A stretch of DNA of 64,000 nucleotides, from NCBI RefSeq assembly GCF_030693775.1, contig NZ_JAUXZY010000004.1, forward strand, positions 62,001 to 126,000, read 5' to 3'. The stretch comes from Polynucleobacter sp. GTDB taxonomy: Bacteria > Pseudomonadota > Gammaproteobacteria > Burkholderiales > Burkholderiaceae. Below the pieces are notes generated by a model, which was not told where the DNA came from, ran no database searches, and saw only the letters and a program-made list of their open reading frames with translations. Shown here piece by piece: positions 30,123 through 42,042 of the stretch; position 1 is the first letter of the stretch, and every line of letters begins with the position of its first letter. Made by a program: the position numbers and the translations under genes.

Positions 30123-31588
30123 TGCAGTGGGAGGTTGTGATTGGTCTGGAGACGCATACTCAACTGCGTACTGAATCCAAAATTTTCAGTGGCGCGAGCA
30201 CGCAGTTTGGTGCCGACGTGAATACACAAGCTTGCCCGGTTGATTTAGCGTTACCGGGCGTGCTGCCAGTTTTAAATCGCCAAGCAGTCGAGCATGCCAT
30301 TCGCTTTGGTTTGGCAATCGATGCAGCAATTGCACCCGTGAGTATCTTTGCGCGGAAAAATTATTTTTATCCTGATCTTCCCAAAGGCTATCAGATTAGC
30401 CAGTATGAGATTCCAGTTGTCTTGGGCGGCCACTTAGAAATTGTTGTTGGTGACACCACGAAAGTAATTGAGTTAACCCGCGCACATTTAGAAGAAGATG
30501 CCGGCAAATCAGTCCACGAGGATTTTATTGGTCCGCATGGCGAGCCCTCCAGCGGCATTGATTTAAATCGCGCTGGCACCCCGCTGTTAGAAATTGTGAC
30601 GGAGCCAGTCATGCGTAGCGCTGCCGAGGCAGTGGCGTATGCAAAAACCTTACATAGTCTGGTAGTGTGGCTTGGGGTATGCGATGGCAATATGCAAGAG
30701 GGTTCGTTTCGATGTGATGCCAACGTATCGGTACGCCCTGTGGGGCAGGAGGCGTTTGGCACCCGCTGCGAAATTAAGAATTTAAACTCATTCCGTTTTT
30801 TAGAAGAGGCGATTCAATACGAAGTCCGTCGGCAGATTGAGCTAATCGAAGACGGCGGCACAGTGGTGCAAGAAACGCGTTTGTATGATCCGGACAAGCA
30901 AGAGACACGCAGCATGCGCAGTAAAGAAGATGCGCAAGATTACCGCTATTTCCCAGACCCCGATTTATTACCACTAGTGATTGATGAGGCTTGGATTGAT
31001 TCGATTCGCTCGACTATGCCAGCCCTACCAGCGCATCTAAAACAGCAGTGGCAAGATGCATTTGGTTTGAGTCTCTACGATGCCGAGTTGTTAACGCAAG
31101 ATCGTGCCACGGCAACACTCTTTGAAGAGTTGTTAGCCATACTGGGTAAGCCCTTGGCAAAGGCAGTAGCCAACTGGATGACGGGTGACTTTGCCTCGAC
31201 CTTAAATCGGGCCGGCATGTCGGCAGCCGATTCGCCCTTAAATGCAGCGCAGCTGGCCCCACTACTCAGCCGTGTGGCCGATGGAACCATCTCTAACAAG
31301 ATTGCGAAAGATATTTTTGCCGACTTATGGAAAGAGGCGTTAGAGGGTCAGCTCAAGAGCACGGTAGATTCGATTATTGAGTCAAAGGGCTTAAAGCAAA
31401 TTAGCGATAGTGGCGAACTCGAGACTCTGATCGACCAAGTCATGCAGGCCAATAGCGCATTTGTTGACGAGTTTCGTGCGGGCAAAGAAAAAGCATTTAA
31501 TGCCCTCGTCGGGCAGGTGATGAAGGCATCGCAAGGCAAGGCAAATCCCCAGCAAGTGAATGCGTTGCTGCGTAAAAAATTGAGCTAG
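30122..31588 (+). CDS. gatB: Asp/Glu-tRNA amidotransferase subunit B
   Basis: [35 protein letters not shown]. Confidence 0.97.
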   Translation: MQWEVVIGLETHTQLRTESKIFSGASTQFGADVNTQACPVDLALPGVLPVLNRQAVEHAIRFGLAIDAAIAPVSIFARKNYFYPDLPKGYQISQYEIPVVLGGHLEIVVGDTTKVIELTRAHLEEDAGKSVHEDFIGPHGEPSSGIDLNRAGTPLLEIVTEPVMRSAAEAVAYAKTLHSLVVWLGVCDGNMQEGSFRCDANVSVRPVGQEAFGTRCEIKNLNSFRFLEEAIQYEVRRQIELIEDGGTVVQETRLYDPDKQETRSMRSKEDAQDYRYFPDPDLLPLVIDEAWIDSIRSTMPALPAHLKQQWQDAFGLSLYDAELLTQDRATATLFEELLAILGKPLAKAVANWMTGDFASTLNRAGMSAADSPLNAAQLAPLLSRVADGTISNKIAKDIFADLWKEALEGQLKSTVDSIIESKGLKQISDSGELETLIDQVMQANSAFVDEFRAGKEKAFNALVGQVMKASQGKANPQQVNALLRKKLS

Positions 31589-31596
31589 GAATAAGC

Positions 31597-32256
31597 ATGA
31601 GTGAAATCGATTCAACCCAAGCAGAACAAGAAGCCCTCGTAGCAGAATGGCTGCGCGCAACCCCGGGATTTTTTGAGCGCTATGCTGACTTGTTAAATGA
31701 CATCCGTTTAAAGCACCCTCACGAAGACCGCGCTATCTCCTTGCAAGAGCGTCAGATGTCCTTGTTGCGCAATCAAAATACCGAACTCAATCGTCGCCTA
31801 AGCGAGATGCTACATTTTGGTAGTCGCAATGACAAAACCCAACAAGGCCTAGTCGCCTGGTTGCTGATGCTCATGAAAGCAAGCAGTCAAGCCGATGTCG
31901 AGCTTGCGGTTACGGCAGGCCTTGCACAGGTATTTGAAGTGGATGCAGTGCGCATTCTGAGTCCCAATGCGGCCTATGCCCCTTGGGTTGCAAAGCCCTT
32001 GTGTGGTCCGCTTGCTGACTTGCCCCAAGCGGATATTGATCTACTCTCGCAGTCACTTCCATTGGATGCCGCATGGCAAAGCATGGTGGCGATTGGCTTA
32101 CCCTTGCAGGATCACTCACCTGCTGTGCTGCTCTTAGCGAGCCACGATGCCACTCGTTTTACTGTGGACATGGGCGCGTTTTATCTGCAGCAGATTGCGC
32201 AACTCACTGCAGCCGCCCTAGACCGAGTTGGAGCGTATGAAGCCCCCATCGGCTGA
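31597..32256 (+). CDS. DUF484 family protein
   Basis: WLRATPGFFERYADLLNDIRLKHPHEDRAISLQERQ; upstream of xerC. Confidence 0.88.
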   Translation: MSEIDSTQAEQEALVAEWLRATPGFFERYADLLNDIRLKHPHEDRAISLQERQMSLLRNQNTELNRRLSEMLHFGSRNDKTQQGLVAWLLMLMKASSQADVELAVTAGLAQVFEVDAVRILSPNAAYAPWVAKPLCGPLADLPQADIDLLSQSLPLDAAWQSMVAIGLPLQDHSPAVLLLASHDATRFTVDMGAFYLQQIAQLTAAALDRVGAYEAPIG

Positions 32257-33214
32257 GCTGCACCCCCAGGTGCAGGCCTATTTGCACGAGCTGCATGTAT
32301 TGCGGCAACTTTCTCCCCACACTATCAAAGCCTATCAAGCCGATTTATCGGAGCTGCACCAGTCGGCTCAGGAGGATGGTTTAGATTTAACTGCAGTTAC
32401 GAATGGCCATATTCGTCGCTGGGCAGCTCGCTTGCACTCCAAGGGCAAATCACCCAGAACCATTGCACGCACCTTGTCAGCGTGGCGAGGTTGGTACGAC
32501 TGGCTATCCCAGAAGCAGGATCAGCCAACGTTAAAAGCAAATCCAGTAGACGATGTAAAGGCGCCCAAGCGGGCGCGAGCATTGCCCAAAGCCTTGTCGG
32601 TCGAGCAAGCGCTGGCATTAATTAATCAAGCGATCCTCGAGGCCAAAGCCAGTCCTGGCTTAGAAACCGTCCGCGATGCCGCCATCATTGAGTTGCTGTA
32701 TTCCTCTGGTCTGCGCTTATCCGAGCTTTTGGGGATTGATGTGGCCCCCAGCCAGGACCGCGCATATGAATCTGCGGGTTGGTTGGATTGGGATTCAGCG
32801 GAAGTGACGGTTTTAGGTAAAGGCGGCAAGCGCAGAAGTGTGCCAGTTGGAACGGCGGCGATGAGCTCGCTTAGAGCATGGCTCGAGATACGGCAGCAGC
32901 TGCAGCCTGCGCAGGCTACACCCGCATTGTTTTTGGGTAGCAGAGAAGCGCGCCTATCGCCTAGAACCGTTCAGGCACGCTTGCGCAGCTTAGCGATCCG
33001 CGCCGGCCTGCCAACCCATGTTCACCCGCACATGATGCGCCATAGCTTTGCTAGCCACGTCCTGCAGTCATCCCATGACCTGCGGGCAGTCCAGGAAATG
33101 CTGGGGCACGCCAGTATTGCCAGTACCCAAATTTATACCGCCTTGGATTTTCAGCACCTCGCGCAAGCCTATGATTTAGCGCATCCTCGTGCGAAGGCAG
33201 GGCAGGCAAAGTAA
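32228..33214 (+). CDS. xerC: tyrosine recombinase XerC
   Basis: Tyr recombinase residues HPHMMRHSFASHVL and LGHASIASTQIYTALDF. Confidence 0.92.
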   Translation: MERMKPPSAELHPQVQAYLHELHVLRQLSPHTIKAYQADLSELHQSAQEDGLDLTAVTNGHIRRWAARLHSKGKSPRTIARTLSAWRGWYDWLSQKQDQPTLKANPVDDVKAPKRARALPKALSVEQALALINQAILEAKASPGLETVRDAAIIELLYSSGLRLSELLGIDVAPSQDRAYESAGWLDWDSAEVTVLGKGGKRRSVPVGTAAMSSLRAWLEIRQQLQPAQATPALFLGSREARLSPRTVQARLRSLAIRAGLPTHVHPHMMRHSFASHVLQSSHDLRAVQEMLGHASIASTQIYTALDFQHLAQAYDLAHPRAKAGQAK

Positions 33215-33324
33215 ATCCCAGCAACGATGTCCTCGGAACTCGGTAAGATGATGGGTTAGTCACCATTAACTTACGCAAAACCACTTTTTACAACGGCATC
33301 TGACATAGCGAAAGCAATACGATC

Positions 33325-34392
33325 ATGGCATTAATTCCCGTCACCATTCTGACTGGCTTCTTAGGAAGCGGCAAAACCACCCTTTTAAAGCACATCTTGA
33401 CCGAGCAGCACGGCAAAAAAATTGCGGTGATTGAAAACGAGTTTGGCGAAGAGAACATCGATAACGATATTCTGGTCCAAGAGAGTCAAGAACAAATTGT
33501 GCAAATGAGCAATGGTTGTATTTGTTGCACGATTCGGGGCGATTTGGTGGAGGCCTTGAATCAGCTGTGGGAGCAGCGCCGCGATAAGAAAATTCAGTTC
33601 GAGCGAGTAGTGATCGAAACCACCGGGGTTGCCAATCCTGGGCCAGTAGCCCAAACCTTTTTTATGGACGATGACGTCGCCGATCACTACGTGCTTGATG
33701 CAATTGTGACCCTAGTGGACGCCAAGCACGGTCAGCAGCAGCTGAGCGAGCATGAGGAGGCGCAGCGCCAAGTCGGCTTTGCAGACCAAATTTTTATTAC
33801 CAAGACTGATCTCGTAACGGATGCCGAGGTCGCGGCACTGCGCGCCCGGCTCATGCACATGAACCCCCGTGCACCAATTAAGGCGATTTCCAAGGGGGTG
33901 GTGCCACTCAATGAAGTGCTGGATTTAAAGGGATTCAATCTCAATGCGAAATTAGACATTGACCCCCACTTTTTGGAACAGGAAGACCACAACCACGATG
34001 ATTGCGGGCATGACCATAGTCACGACCATGATCACGCCACCTGTGGGCACGATCACAGCCACGACACACACCAACACCATGGACACCATGGACATACTGA
34101 CCGCATTCAGTCATTTGTATTTAGGAGCGATCGTCCCTTTGACCACAAAAAATTAGAAGACTTCTTGGGCGGTATTTTGGAGGTCTTTGGTGAGAAGATG
34201 CTGCGCTATAAAGGGGTGCTGTATGTGAAGGGCAGTAATCGCAAAGTGGTGTTTCAGGGGGTGCACCAAATGATGGGCAGCGATATGGCCGGCCTTTGGG
34301 GTGCAGAGCCCAAGCAAACCCGGATGGTCTTTATTGGCATTGATTTACCCAAAGATACCCTAATGGCTGGACTAGAAGGGTGTTTGGCGTAG
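33325..34392 (+). CDS. CobW/COG0523 family GTPase with His-rich metal-binding insert
   Basis: GFLGSGKTTLLKHIL, NGCICCTIRGDL; insert DHNHDDCGHDHSHDHDHATCGHDHSHDTHQHHGHHGH. Confidence 0.93.
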   Translation: MALIPVTILTGFLGSGKTTLLKHILTEQHGKKIAVIENEFGEENIDNDILVQESQEQIVQMSNGCICCTIRGDLVEALNQLWEQRRDKKIQFERVVIETTGVANPGPVAQTFFMDDDVADHYVLDAIVTLVDAKHGQQQLSEHEEAQRQVGFADQIFITKTDLVTDAEVAALRARLMHMNPRAPIKAISKGVVPLNEVLDLKGFNLNAKLDIDPHFLEQEDHNHDDCGHDHSHDHDHATCGHDHSHDTHQHHGHHGHTDRIQSFVFRSDRPFDHKKLEDFLGGILEVFGEKMLRYKGVLYVKGSNRKVVFQGVHQMMGSDMAGLWGAEPKQTRMVFIGIDLPKDTLMAGLEGCLA

Positions 34393-34515
34393 TACAATCC
34401 GCCGCCACAGGCCTGATTCGCTTGAGGTAACAAATTGGCAGTAAAACAGTAGTGAGTAGTAGCAAAACTTTGGCAGAATGGGGCAATAGTGCTCCAAATC
34501 CATGGAAAGAATGAC

Positions 34516-35016
34516 ATGACGGTAAAAACACCCAGCTCGAAGAGCCCCAAGGCAGCGGCGGGCGCTAGCGCGAAAACTGCTGGCAAATCGACGGCATCCT
34601 CAAAAGCGGTTCCGCTGACCGATGCAGAGTTACTCAAAATGTCTGAAAAAGACTATATGAACAAGGCTCAGCTCGCATTCTTTCGCTTAAAGCTGGCAAC
34701 CCTGAAAGAGGATCTGCTGAAGAATGCTTCAGAAACAACCGAGCACTTGCGTGAGAATATTTTGGTTCCCGATCCAGCCGATCGCGCCACCATCGAAGAA
34801 GAGCACGCACTCGAACTGCGTACTCGCGACCGTGAGCGCAAGCTGCTCAAAAAAGTCGAGCAAGCATTGGCTCGTATTGAGTCCGGTGAATATGGTTGGT
34901 GCGAAGAGACCGGTGAGCCGATTGGCTTGTCCCGCTTAATCGCGCGCCCTACTGCCAACTTATCGCTCGAAGCGCAAGAGCGCCGCGAGCTGCGTCAAAA
35001 ATTATTCGGCGATTAA
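34516..35016 (+). CDS. dksA: RNA polymerase-binding protein DksA, cysteine-poor form
   Basis: DAELLKMSEKDYMNKAQLAFFRLKL; YGWCEETGEPIGLSRLIARPTANLSLEAQERRE; ATG 34516 preferred. Confidence 0.9.
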   Translation: MTVKTPSSKSPKAAAGASAKTAGKSTASSKAVPLTDAELLKMSEKDYMNKAQLAFFRLKLATLKEDLLKNASETTEHLRENILVPDPADRATIEEEHALELRTRDRERKLLKKVEQALARIESGEYGWCEETGEPIGLSRLIARPTANLSLEAQERRELRQKLFGD

Positions 35017-35050
35017 CTTTTACTAACTCTACTAGTACCCTCATTTCGGA

Positions 35051-35953
35051 ATGACTAAACCAATGCCAACCATTGCGGATATTTCCCCCTTATTGAAAGC
35101 GGAAATATTGGCAGAAGCGCTGCCGTATATCCGTCAGTACCATGGCAAGACCATCGTGATTAAGTACGGCGGGAACGCTATGGTGGAAGAGCGCCTAAAA
35201 GAAAGTTTTGCACGCGACGTTATCTTGCTCAAGCTCGTTGGCATGAACCCAGTCGTGGTGCATGGTGGCGGTCCGCAGATTGATGAAGCCCTAAAAAAGA
35301 TTGGTAAGACAGGCACCTTTATTCAAGGCATGCGCGTAACCGATGAAGAAACCATGGAAGTGGTGGAGTGGGTTCTGGGCGGCGAAGTGCAGCAAGACAT
35401 TGTGATGTTGATTAATCACTTTGGTGGTCAGGCAGTAGGCCTCACCGGCAAAGATGGTGGTTTGATTCATGCGCGCAAGATGTTGGTCGCGGACGAAAAA
35501 AAGGCGGGCGCGACCATTGATCTGGGTTTCGTAGGCGAAATCGAGGCCATTAATCCGGCAGTTGTAAAGGCCCTGCAAGACGATGCCTTCATTCCAGTGA
35601 TATCGCCAATTGGTTTTAGTGCACAGGGTCAGGCATTCAATATCAATGCCGATCTCGTGGCTGGCAAAATGGCTGAAATACTGGGTGCTGAAAAATTGGT
35701 CATGATGACCAATATTCCTGGCGTCATGGATAAAAGCGGTAATTTATTAACCGATTTGACTGCCCGTGAAATCGATGGTTTATTTGCCGATGGAACCATT
35801 TCGGGCGGAATGCTGCCCAAGATTTCATCGGCGTTGGATGCCGCAAAGAGTGGCGTGAACTCCGTGCACATTATTGATGGCCGCATCGAGCATTCCCTCT
35901 TGTTGGAAATTCTGACTGAGCAAGCATTTGGCACGATGATTCGTTCTCGGTAA
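35051..35953 (+). CDS. argB: acetylglutamate kinase
   Basis: [21 protein letters not shown]. Confidence 0.95.
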   Translation: MTKPMPTIADISPLLKAEILAEALPYIRQYHGKTIVIKYGGNAMVEERLKESFARDVILLKLVGMNPVVVHGGGPQIDEALKKIGKTGTFIQGMRVTDEETMEVVEWVLGGEVQQDIVMLINHFGGQAVGLTGKDGGLIHARKMLVADEKKAGATIDLGFVGEIEAINPAVVKALQDDAFIPVISPIGFSAQGQAFNINADLVAGKMAEILGAEKLVMMTNIPGVMDKSGNLLTDLTAREIDGLFADGTISGGMLPKISSALDAAKSGVNSVHIIDGRIEHSLLLEILTEQAFGTMIRSR

Positions 35954-35971
35954 GTGGTACATTAATCAGTC

Positions 35972-36622
35972 ATGAGCACAAAACCACCCAACGACGATGT
36001 GAGCGCAGAAGCGCCAGCAGAAGAAAAGACGCGCAAGCGGCCGCGTCCGGGTGAACGTCGCTTGCAAATCTTGCAAGTGCTGGCGGAGATGCTGCAAAAC
36101 CCACGGGGTGAGCGCGTAACCACTGCTGCATTGGCAGCGAAAATTGATGTCTCTGAGGCTGCGCTGTATCGCCATTTTGCAAGTAAGGCGCAGATGTTTG
36201 AGGGCCTCATCGCTTTTATCGAGCAGACCGTCTTTGGTTTAATTAACCAGATCAATCAAAAAGAAGAGTCGGGTTTGGCGCAGACCCGTGGCATTTTGCA
36301 AATGCTCTTGGTGTTTGCGGAAAAAAATCCGGGCATGACGCGCGTGCTGTTGGGCGATGCCTTACTCCAGGAAGATGATCGCCTGCAGGATCGCATTTCT
36401 CAAGTGCTCGACCGAGTAGAGGCATCCCTCAAACAATCCCTGCGTATTGGCCAGTCACAAGGTAGTGCGCCAGGAAATGCAGGCCAAGATGACGTTGCGG
36501 TTCGTGCTGCTTTATTAATGAGCTTTGTGCTGGGCCGCTGGCATCGCTTTGCGCGCAGCGGTTTTAAAAAGTTGCCAACTGAGGCATCCGAGATTAGCCT
36601 TCGTATCTTGCTTGCAGAATGA
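35972..36622 (+). CDS. slmA: nucleoid occlusion factor SlmA (TetR family)
   Basis: [52 protein letters not shown]. Confidence 0.9.
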   Translation: MSTKPPNDDVSAEAPAEEKTRKRPRPGERRLQILQVLAEMLQNPRGERVTTAALAAKIDVSEAALYRHFASKAQMFEGLIAFIEQTVFGLINQINQKEESGLAQTRGILQMLLVFAEKNPGMTRVLLGDALLQEDDRLQDRISQVLDRVEASLKQSLRIGQSQGSAPGNAGQDDVAVRAALLMSFVLGRWHRFARSGFKKLPTEASEISLRILLAE

Positions 36623-37758
36623 GTGATCTCCATCTCTCACGAAATACCATCCATTTTGCAGAATCCCTACCCTTACAAAGTGGAGCGATTCTCAGTAATT
36701 ACAACCTAGTTATTGAAACCTACGGTAAGCTCAATAGCGATAAGAGTAATGCCATTTTGATTTGCCATGCACTCAATGCATCGCATCACGTAGCTGGACC
36801 TGATCCAGAAAATCCATCGGATATCGGCTGGTGGGACAACATGATTGGGCCAGGAAAGCCAATCGACACCAATCGTTTTTTTGTGATCGGCGTTAACAAT
36901 TTAGGTTCGTGCTTCGGCTCCACAGGACCCATGAGCGTGAATCCCGAAACCAATAAGCCCTATGGGGCAGATTTCCCGGTAGTGACGGTAGAGGATTGGG
37001 TCAATACGCAAGCCAGACTAGCCGATAAATTAGGTATTCGTCGCTTTGCTGCTGTCATGGGCGGCAGCTTAGGCGGCATGCAGGCAATGGCGTGGGCGAT
37101 TCAGTTTCCCAAGCGCCTAGGGCACTGCATCGTGATTGCATCGACCCCCAAATTGAGCGCTCAGAATATTGCGTTTAATGAAGTGGCGCGCAATGCCATT
37201 TTGTCGGATCCCGATTTTCATGGCGGCAACTACTACGCCCATGGCGTGGTACCCAAAAGTGGTTTGCGCCTGGCCCGTATGGTTGGCCACATTACTTATC
37301 TGTCAGACGATGACATGGCTGAAAAGTTTGGACGGGAGTTGCAACGCCCGGCTGGCGCGCCCGATGAGTATCGCTTTAGTTTTGATGTGGAGTTTGAGGT
37401 TGAGAGTTACTTGCGCTATCAAGGCGACAAGTTTTCGAGCTACTTTGATGCCAATACTTATCTTCTCATCACCCGCGCCTTAGATTATTTTGATCCTGCG
37501 CGCCGCTATGGAGGTAGTTTGAGTCGTGCCCTAGCTGAAGTACAAGCCCAGTTTCTGATCATTAGTTTTTCAACCGATTGGCGCTTTCCGCCCAATCGCA
37601 GCAGGGAAATTGTTGAGGCCCTGCTTAGCAATAAGCGCGAGGTATCGTATGCCGAGATTGATGCGCCGCATGGGCATGATGCATTTTTGTTAGATGATGC
37701 CCGGTACCATAATTTAGTGCGTGCTTATTTCAAAAAAATTGCTGAGGTGCTGCCATGA
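36619..37758 (+). CDS. metX: homoserine O-acyltransferase
   Basis: alpha/beta hydrolase [20 protein letters not shown]; coupled to metW. Confidence 0.94.
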   Translation: MSDLHLSRNTIHFAESLPLQSGAILSNYNLVIETYGKLNSDKSNAILICHALNASHHVAGPDPENPSDIGWWDNMIGPGKPIDTNRFFVIGVNNLGSCFGSTGPMSVNPETNKPYGADFPVVTVEDWVNTQARLADKLGIRRFAAVMGGSLGGMQAMAWAIQFPKRLGHCIVIASTPKLSAQNIAFNEVARNAILSDPDFHGGNYYAHGVVPKSGLRLARMVGHITYLSDDDMAEKFGRELQRPAGAPDEYRFSFDVEFEVESYLRYQGDKFSSYFDANTYLLITRALDYFDPARRYGGSLSRALAEVQAQFLIISFSTDWRFPPNRSREIVEALLSNKREVSYAEIDAPHGHDAFLLDDARYHNLVRAYFKKIAEVLP

Positions 37759-38336
37759 TGCGCGCTGATTTTGCCGCGATTGCCAACTGGGTTGCGCCGC
37801 AAAGCCAAGTGCTCGACTTGGGTTGTGGAGATGGCAGCTTTTTGGCTTTTTTGCAAACCCAAAAACCGGTGCATGCCTATGGTGTTGAGATCGATGACCA
37901 AAGAGTATTGGCCTGCGTGCAAAAAGGCCTCAATGTGATTCAGCAGGATTTGGAAGGGGGTTTAGCTCTCTTTGAAGATAAAAGTTTTGATACGGTTGTG
38001 TTATCGCAAACCGTACAAACGATTCACCAGACTGAAAAAATTCTTTCTGAAATCGTTCGCGTCGGAAAAGAGTGCGTCATCTCCTTCCCGAATTTCGGCC
38101 ATTGGTCGCATCGCCTCGCCGTTGCAATGGGACACATGCCCGTATCTAAGTCGCTGCCCTACGCTTGGTTTGATACGCCCAATGTGCGTGTTTTAACCAT
38201 TGCTGATTTTGAGGGGCTGGCACACCGACTGGGATTAGACATTTTGGATCGCGTTGTTTTGCACGAAGGCCGCCCAATCACCTGGGCCGCTAATCTACTG
38301 GGCAGCTTAGCCATTTACCGTATTCGTGGCACTTAA
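37755..38336 (+). CDS. metW: methionine biosynthesis protein MetW
   Basis: 193 aa; [16 protein letters not shown]; follows metX. Confidence 0.93.
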   Translation: MMRADFAAIANWVAPQSQVLDLGCGDGSFLAFLQTQKPVHAYGVEIDDQRVLACVQKGLNVIQQDLEGGLALFEDKSFDTVVLSQTVQTIHQTEKILSEIVRVGKECVISFPNFGHWSHRLAVAMGHMPVSKSLPYAWFDTPNVRVLTIADFEGLAHRLGLDILDRVVLHEGRPITWAANLLGSLAIYRIRGT

Positions 38337-39666
38337 TTCAATCCGTTCTTGGGCAAGTGATTTTCGGGTTTACCTGGAATGGCCTTGCCTGCGGATGCTG
38401 TTCTTGGGTTTTTCTGCGGGGCTCCCACTTCTACTCGTCCTAGGCACGCTGAGTTTTTGGTTGCGAGAAGCGGGCATTGATCGCAGCACCATTGGTTACC
38501 TCACCTGGATTGGCCTGATCTATGCAGGCAAGTGGTTATGGGCCCCTTTAGTGGATCGCCTACCGATTCCGTTTTTAGGTCGATTGCTGGGACGCCGTCG
38601 CAGTTGGTTGATCTTTGCCCAAACTATCATTGTTCTTGGCTTATTGGGCATGGCGAGCTTAGACCCCAAGCTTGCGATTACCCCAGTGGTGTGGTGCGCC
38701 TTACTGGTGGCATTTGGCTCTGCGACACAAGACATTGCGCTAGATGCATTCCGGATTGAGTCTGCCGACAGTGATCGACAAGCCGCATTAGCTGCAACGT
38801 ATCAAACGGGATATCGCCTTGCCTTGATTTGGTCAGGCGCAGGCGTGCTGTGGTTAGCGGCTCGCGTTGAGACAGGCGCGGGCTACGATGCCAGTGCATG
38901 GCAATTTGCTTATGTGGTCATGGCCTTTTCGATTAGCGTTGGCCTTATTACAACCCTCTTGAGCAAGGAGCCGGCACGCATTGAGTTGGCTAAGGCTCGC
39001 AATGCAAAAGCATGGTTGCATCAAACGCTCATTGAACCTTTTTCAGAATTCATTACCCGCTACGGTTGGCATGCCATTGTCATCTTAGGACTAATCGCAA
39101 TCTATCGGATTAGTGACATTGTGATGGGGATTATGGCAAATCCATTTTATGTAGACATGGGCTACACCAAAGATGAAGTGGCCGCAGTGAGCAAAGTGTT
39201 TGGCGTGATCATGACCTTGCTTGGCGCCTTTATTGGCGGCGTATTGGCACTCCGGTTTGGGGTGATGCGCATTTTGTTTTTGGGAGCCGTTTTATCTGCC
39301 GTTAGTAATCTACTCTTTGCTTGGCTGGCAACCCAAGGCCATGATTTGACTGGATTGGTTTGGGTTATTTCTGCAGACAACCTCAGCTCTGGAATTGCGA
39401 CTGCAGCCTTTATTGCATTTTTATCCTCATTAACGAACATCCAGTATTCAGCAACCCAATACGCCTTATTCAGCTCGATGATGCTCTTGGCACCAAAATG
39501 GTTGGCCGGATTTTCTGGGGTGTTTGTGGATGCCTTTGGATACCCTATCTTTTTTATTAGCACCGCCATTATTGGTGTGCCAGTGCTTTTACTAATCTGG
39601 CTGGTGATTCATTTCAATTTAGTGCAATTCAAAAAACAGGAATCAGCGACGATCCCTATCGATTAA
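38326..39666 (+). CDS. AmpG-like MFS transporter (muropeptide permease family)
   Basis: 446 aa, 12 TM; FSAGLPLLLVLGTLSFWLREAGIDRSTIGY. Confidence 0.87.
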   Translation: MALNSIRSWASDFRVYLEWPCLRMLFLGFSAGLPLLLVLGTLSFWLREAGIDRSTIGYLTWIGLIYAGKWLWAPLVDRLPIPFLGRLLGRRRSWLIFAQTIIVLGLLGMASLDPKLAITPVVWCALLVAFGSATQDIALDAFRIESADSDRQAALAATYQTGYRLALIWSGAGVLWLAARVETGAGYDASAWQFAYVVMAFSISVGLITTLLSKEPARIELAKARNAKAWLHQTLIEPFSEFITRYGWHAIVILGLIAIYRISDIVMGIMANPFYVDMGYTKDEVAAVSKVFGVIMTLLGAFIGGVLALRFGVMRILFLGAVLSAVSNLLFAWLATQGHDLTGLVWVISADNLSSGIATAAFIAFLSSLTNIQYSATQYALFSSMMLLAPKWLAGFSGVFVDAFGYPIFFISTAIIGVPVLLLIWLVIHFNLVQFKKQESATIPID

Positions 39667-40445
39667 ATCGACCAGTCATAGTCGACGACTAAGGGCGCAT
39701 GATCCGAGAAGCGCTCTTGCTTGAAGATGGAAGTCGTTTTAGCTGATGCCGCAATTTTCGCAGTCGCGATCTGGTAATCAATCCGCCACCCGACGTTCTT
39801 GGCGTAGGCTTGACCTCGCTGGCTCCACCAGGTGTAGCAGGCATCGGTCGTATCGGGTTCGAGTTTGCGATAAACGTCGACGTATCCAATTTCGCCAAAG
39901 AGACGCGTTAACCAAGCACGCTCTTCCGGTAAAAATCCGGAATTCTTTAGATTGCCTTTCCAGTTCTTTAAATCCGCCTCGTGGTGCGCAATGTTGACAT
40001 CCCCGCATAGGACGATTTCACGGCCACTGCGCTTGAGTGCAATCAGATGGGGCATGAATGCCTCAAGGTAACGAAACTTGGCTTCCTGGCGCTCTGGCGA
40101 GCTGGAGCCGGAAGGCATGTACACCGAGATAACCGAAAGGGTTTTATAGCGGGCCTCAACGTAACGTCCCTCGGCATCAAACTCGGGATTACCAAAACCG
40201 TAAATGATGTCATCCGGTTGGTGCGGGGTATAGATCCCGCAGCCGCTGTAGCCTTTTTTCTCGGCACAGTGAAAGAAGCCCAGCAGATCGCCGGGGCGCA
40301 TGAGGTCTTCATCCAGATCGGGCTCTTGGGCCTTGAGTTCTTGCATACAAATGAAGTCCGCCTTTTGCTGGAGCGCCCAAGGAATAAAGCCTTTTTTGGC
40401 TGCAGAACGGATACCGTTGAGGTTCGCTGAAATGATGCGTAACAT
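39663..40445 (-). CDS. xth: exodeoxyribonuclease III
   Basis: [38 protein letters not shown]. Confidence 0.93.
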   Translation of the reverse strand: MLRIISANLNGIRSAAKKGFIPWALQQKADFICMQELKAQEPDLDEDLMRPGDLLGFFHCAEKKGYSGCGIYTPHQPDDIIYGFGNPEFDAEGRYVEARYKTLSVISVYMPSGSSSPERQEAKFRYLEAFMPHLIALKRSGREIVLCGDVNIAHHEADLKNWKGNLKNSGFLPEERAWLTRLFGEIGYVDVYRKLEPDTTDACYTWWSQRGQAYAKNVGWRIDYQIATAKIAASAKTTSIFKQERFSDHAPLVVDYDWSI

Positions 40446-40453
40446 GGAGGCCT

Positions 40454-41131
40454 ATGAACTCTAAAAATGTAAATCAATTCGACTTTATCCGTTTTGCCCT
40501 AGAGGCTCAGGTTTTATCGTTTGGTGAGTTTAAAACCAAAGCCGGTCGTCAATCCCCTTATTTTTTTAATGCCGGCGGCTTTAGTGATGGCGCCTTGCTC
40601 GGGGCCTTGGGTAAGTACTACGCCAATGCCTTGCTCGAATCCGGCGTTGCATTCGACATGCTGTATGGCCCTGCTTATAAAGGCATCACCTTGGCTGCCG
40701 CAACCGCAATTGCCTTGGCCAGTCAAAATAAAAATGTTCCGTTTGCTTACAACCGCAAAGAGGCAAAAGACCATGGCGAGGGCGGCACTTTGGTGGGCGC
40801 ACCGGTTAAGGGCCGGGTGGTGATTATTGATGATGTGATTTCAGCAGGCACGTCCGTGCGAGAGTCCGTGGAATTGATTCGAGCTGCCGGTGCAGAGCCT
40901 GCAGCGGTTTTGATTGCTCTCGATCGAATGGAGCGCTCAGGCAATGCAATCGATATTGGTGAGCACTCTGCGGTTCAGAGTGTTGAGCACGAGTTTGGCA
41001 TCCCGGTGATTGCGATTGCTAATTTGAGTAATCTGATGGACTACCTCGATGCGTCTAAGGACACTGCTTTACAGAAATACCTTCCGGCCGTGACAGCCTA
41101 CCGCAAGCAATACGGGATCAAGGCAGGGTAA
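40454..41131 (+). CDS. pyrE: orotate phosphoribosyltransferase
   Basis: [22 protein letters not shown] motif. Confidence 0.95.
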   Translation: MNSKNVNQFDFIRFALEAQVLSFGEFKTKAGRQSPYFFNAGGFSDGALLGALGKYYANALLESGVAFDMLYGPAYKGITLAAATAIALASQNKNVPFAYNRKEAKDHGEGGTLVGAPVKGRVVIIDDVISAGTSVRESVELIRAAGAEPAAVLIALDRMERSGNAIDIGEHSAVQSVEHEFGIPVIAIANLSNLMDYLDASKDTALQKYLPAVTAYRKQYGIKAG

Positions 41132-42017
41132 ATTCGCCCTCAAAGACGGTGCTAGCTGGCCCGGTCATGATGACCGATTGCGCAGCGCCATCGCGAACTC
41201 CGGCCCATGCAATAGTCAGCTCCCCTCCGTGCGTTTGCACGCGCACTGGGGAGTCAAGCAAGCCTCTGCGAATCCCCGAGACCACTGCAGCGCAAGCGCC
41301 GGTACCGCATGCCAGGGTTTCTCCTGCGCCACGTTCATAGACGCGTAACTTGATGGCATTGCGATTCAGTACTTGCATGTAGCCAGCATTCACGCGCTGT
41401 GGAAAGGCGGAGTGGCTTTCAATGCGCGGGCCCTCTTGGGTGACAGGCGCGCTATCAACATCCATCACAACCTGCACGGCGTGCGGGTTACCCATTGACA
41501 GCACGCCAATCCAATCATCATGCCCGCCTGGATTTGAACCAATGGGCAGGGCGTAGAGGGTTTCATGAAACTCGATTTTGCTCGCTAAATTTTCAGCGTG
41601 AAATGGAATGCGATCGTGTTCAAAGATGGGCGCTCCCATATCGACTTGGACTTGTCCATCGGGAAGCGCCTCGAGTGTCAAGACCGTATGCGCAACTTCT
41701 ACCCGCAGTGGGTTTTTGCTCGATAGCTTTTTATCCAATACATAGCGCACGAAGCAGCGCGAACCATTGCCGCATTGCTCAACTTCGCCACCATCGGAAT
41801 TAAAAATACGATACCGAAAGTCAGCATCAGAGCGAGTTGCTTTTTCAATCAACAGAATTTGATCGGCCCCAATGCCAAATTGGCGATGGGCTAGCTGACG
41901 CCATTCCTCTTTAGTAATGGTGCTGAGATCCTGATCGATGCCATTGAGCACAATAAAGTCATTGCCTGCCCCATGCATTTTGGTAAAGCGCAGTGTGCGT
42001 TTTAAGTCAGTACTCAA
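41118..42017 (-). CDS. dapF: diaminopimelate epimerase
   Basis: [36 protein letters not shown]. Confidence 0.96.
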   Translation of the reverse strand: MSTDLKRTLRFTKMHGAGNDFIVLNGIDQDLSTITKEEWRQLAHRQFGIGADQILLIEKATRSDADFRYRIFNSDGGEVEQCGNGSRCFVRYVLDKKLSSKNPLRVEVAHTVLTLEALPDGQVQVDMGAPIFEHDRIPFHAENLASKIEFHETLYALPIGSNPGGHDDWIGVLSMGNPHAVQVVMDVDSAPVTQEGPRIESHSAFPQRVNAGYMQVLNRNAIKLRVYERGAGETLACGTGACAAVVSGIRRGLLDSPVRVQTHGGELTIAWAGVRDGAAQSVIMTGPASTVFEGEFTLP

Positions 42018-42042
42018 GCGGTGTTCCGTTCCGGATGGTCAA

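Noticed and set aside
32228-33214. Tyrosine recombinase as evidence of a mobile element or integron
   Set aside because: Sequence and DUF484 neighbour fit housekeeping XerC; no att sites, cargo or integrase-flanking tRNA.
34000-34100. CAC/GAC-rich short repeats resembling a tandem-repeat locus
   Set aside because: Explained by the His/Asp-rich metal-binding loop of the COG0523 GTPase.
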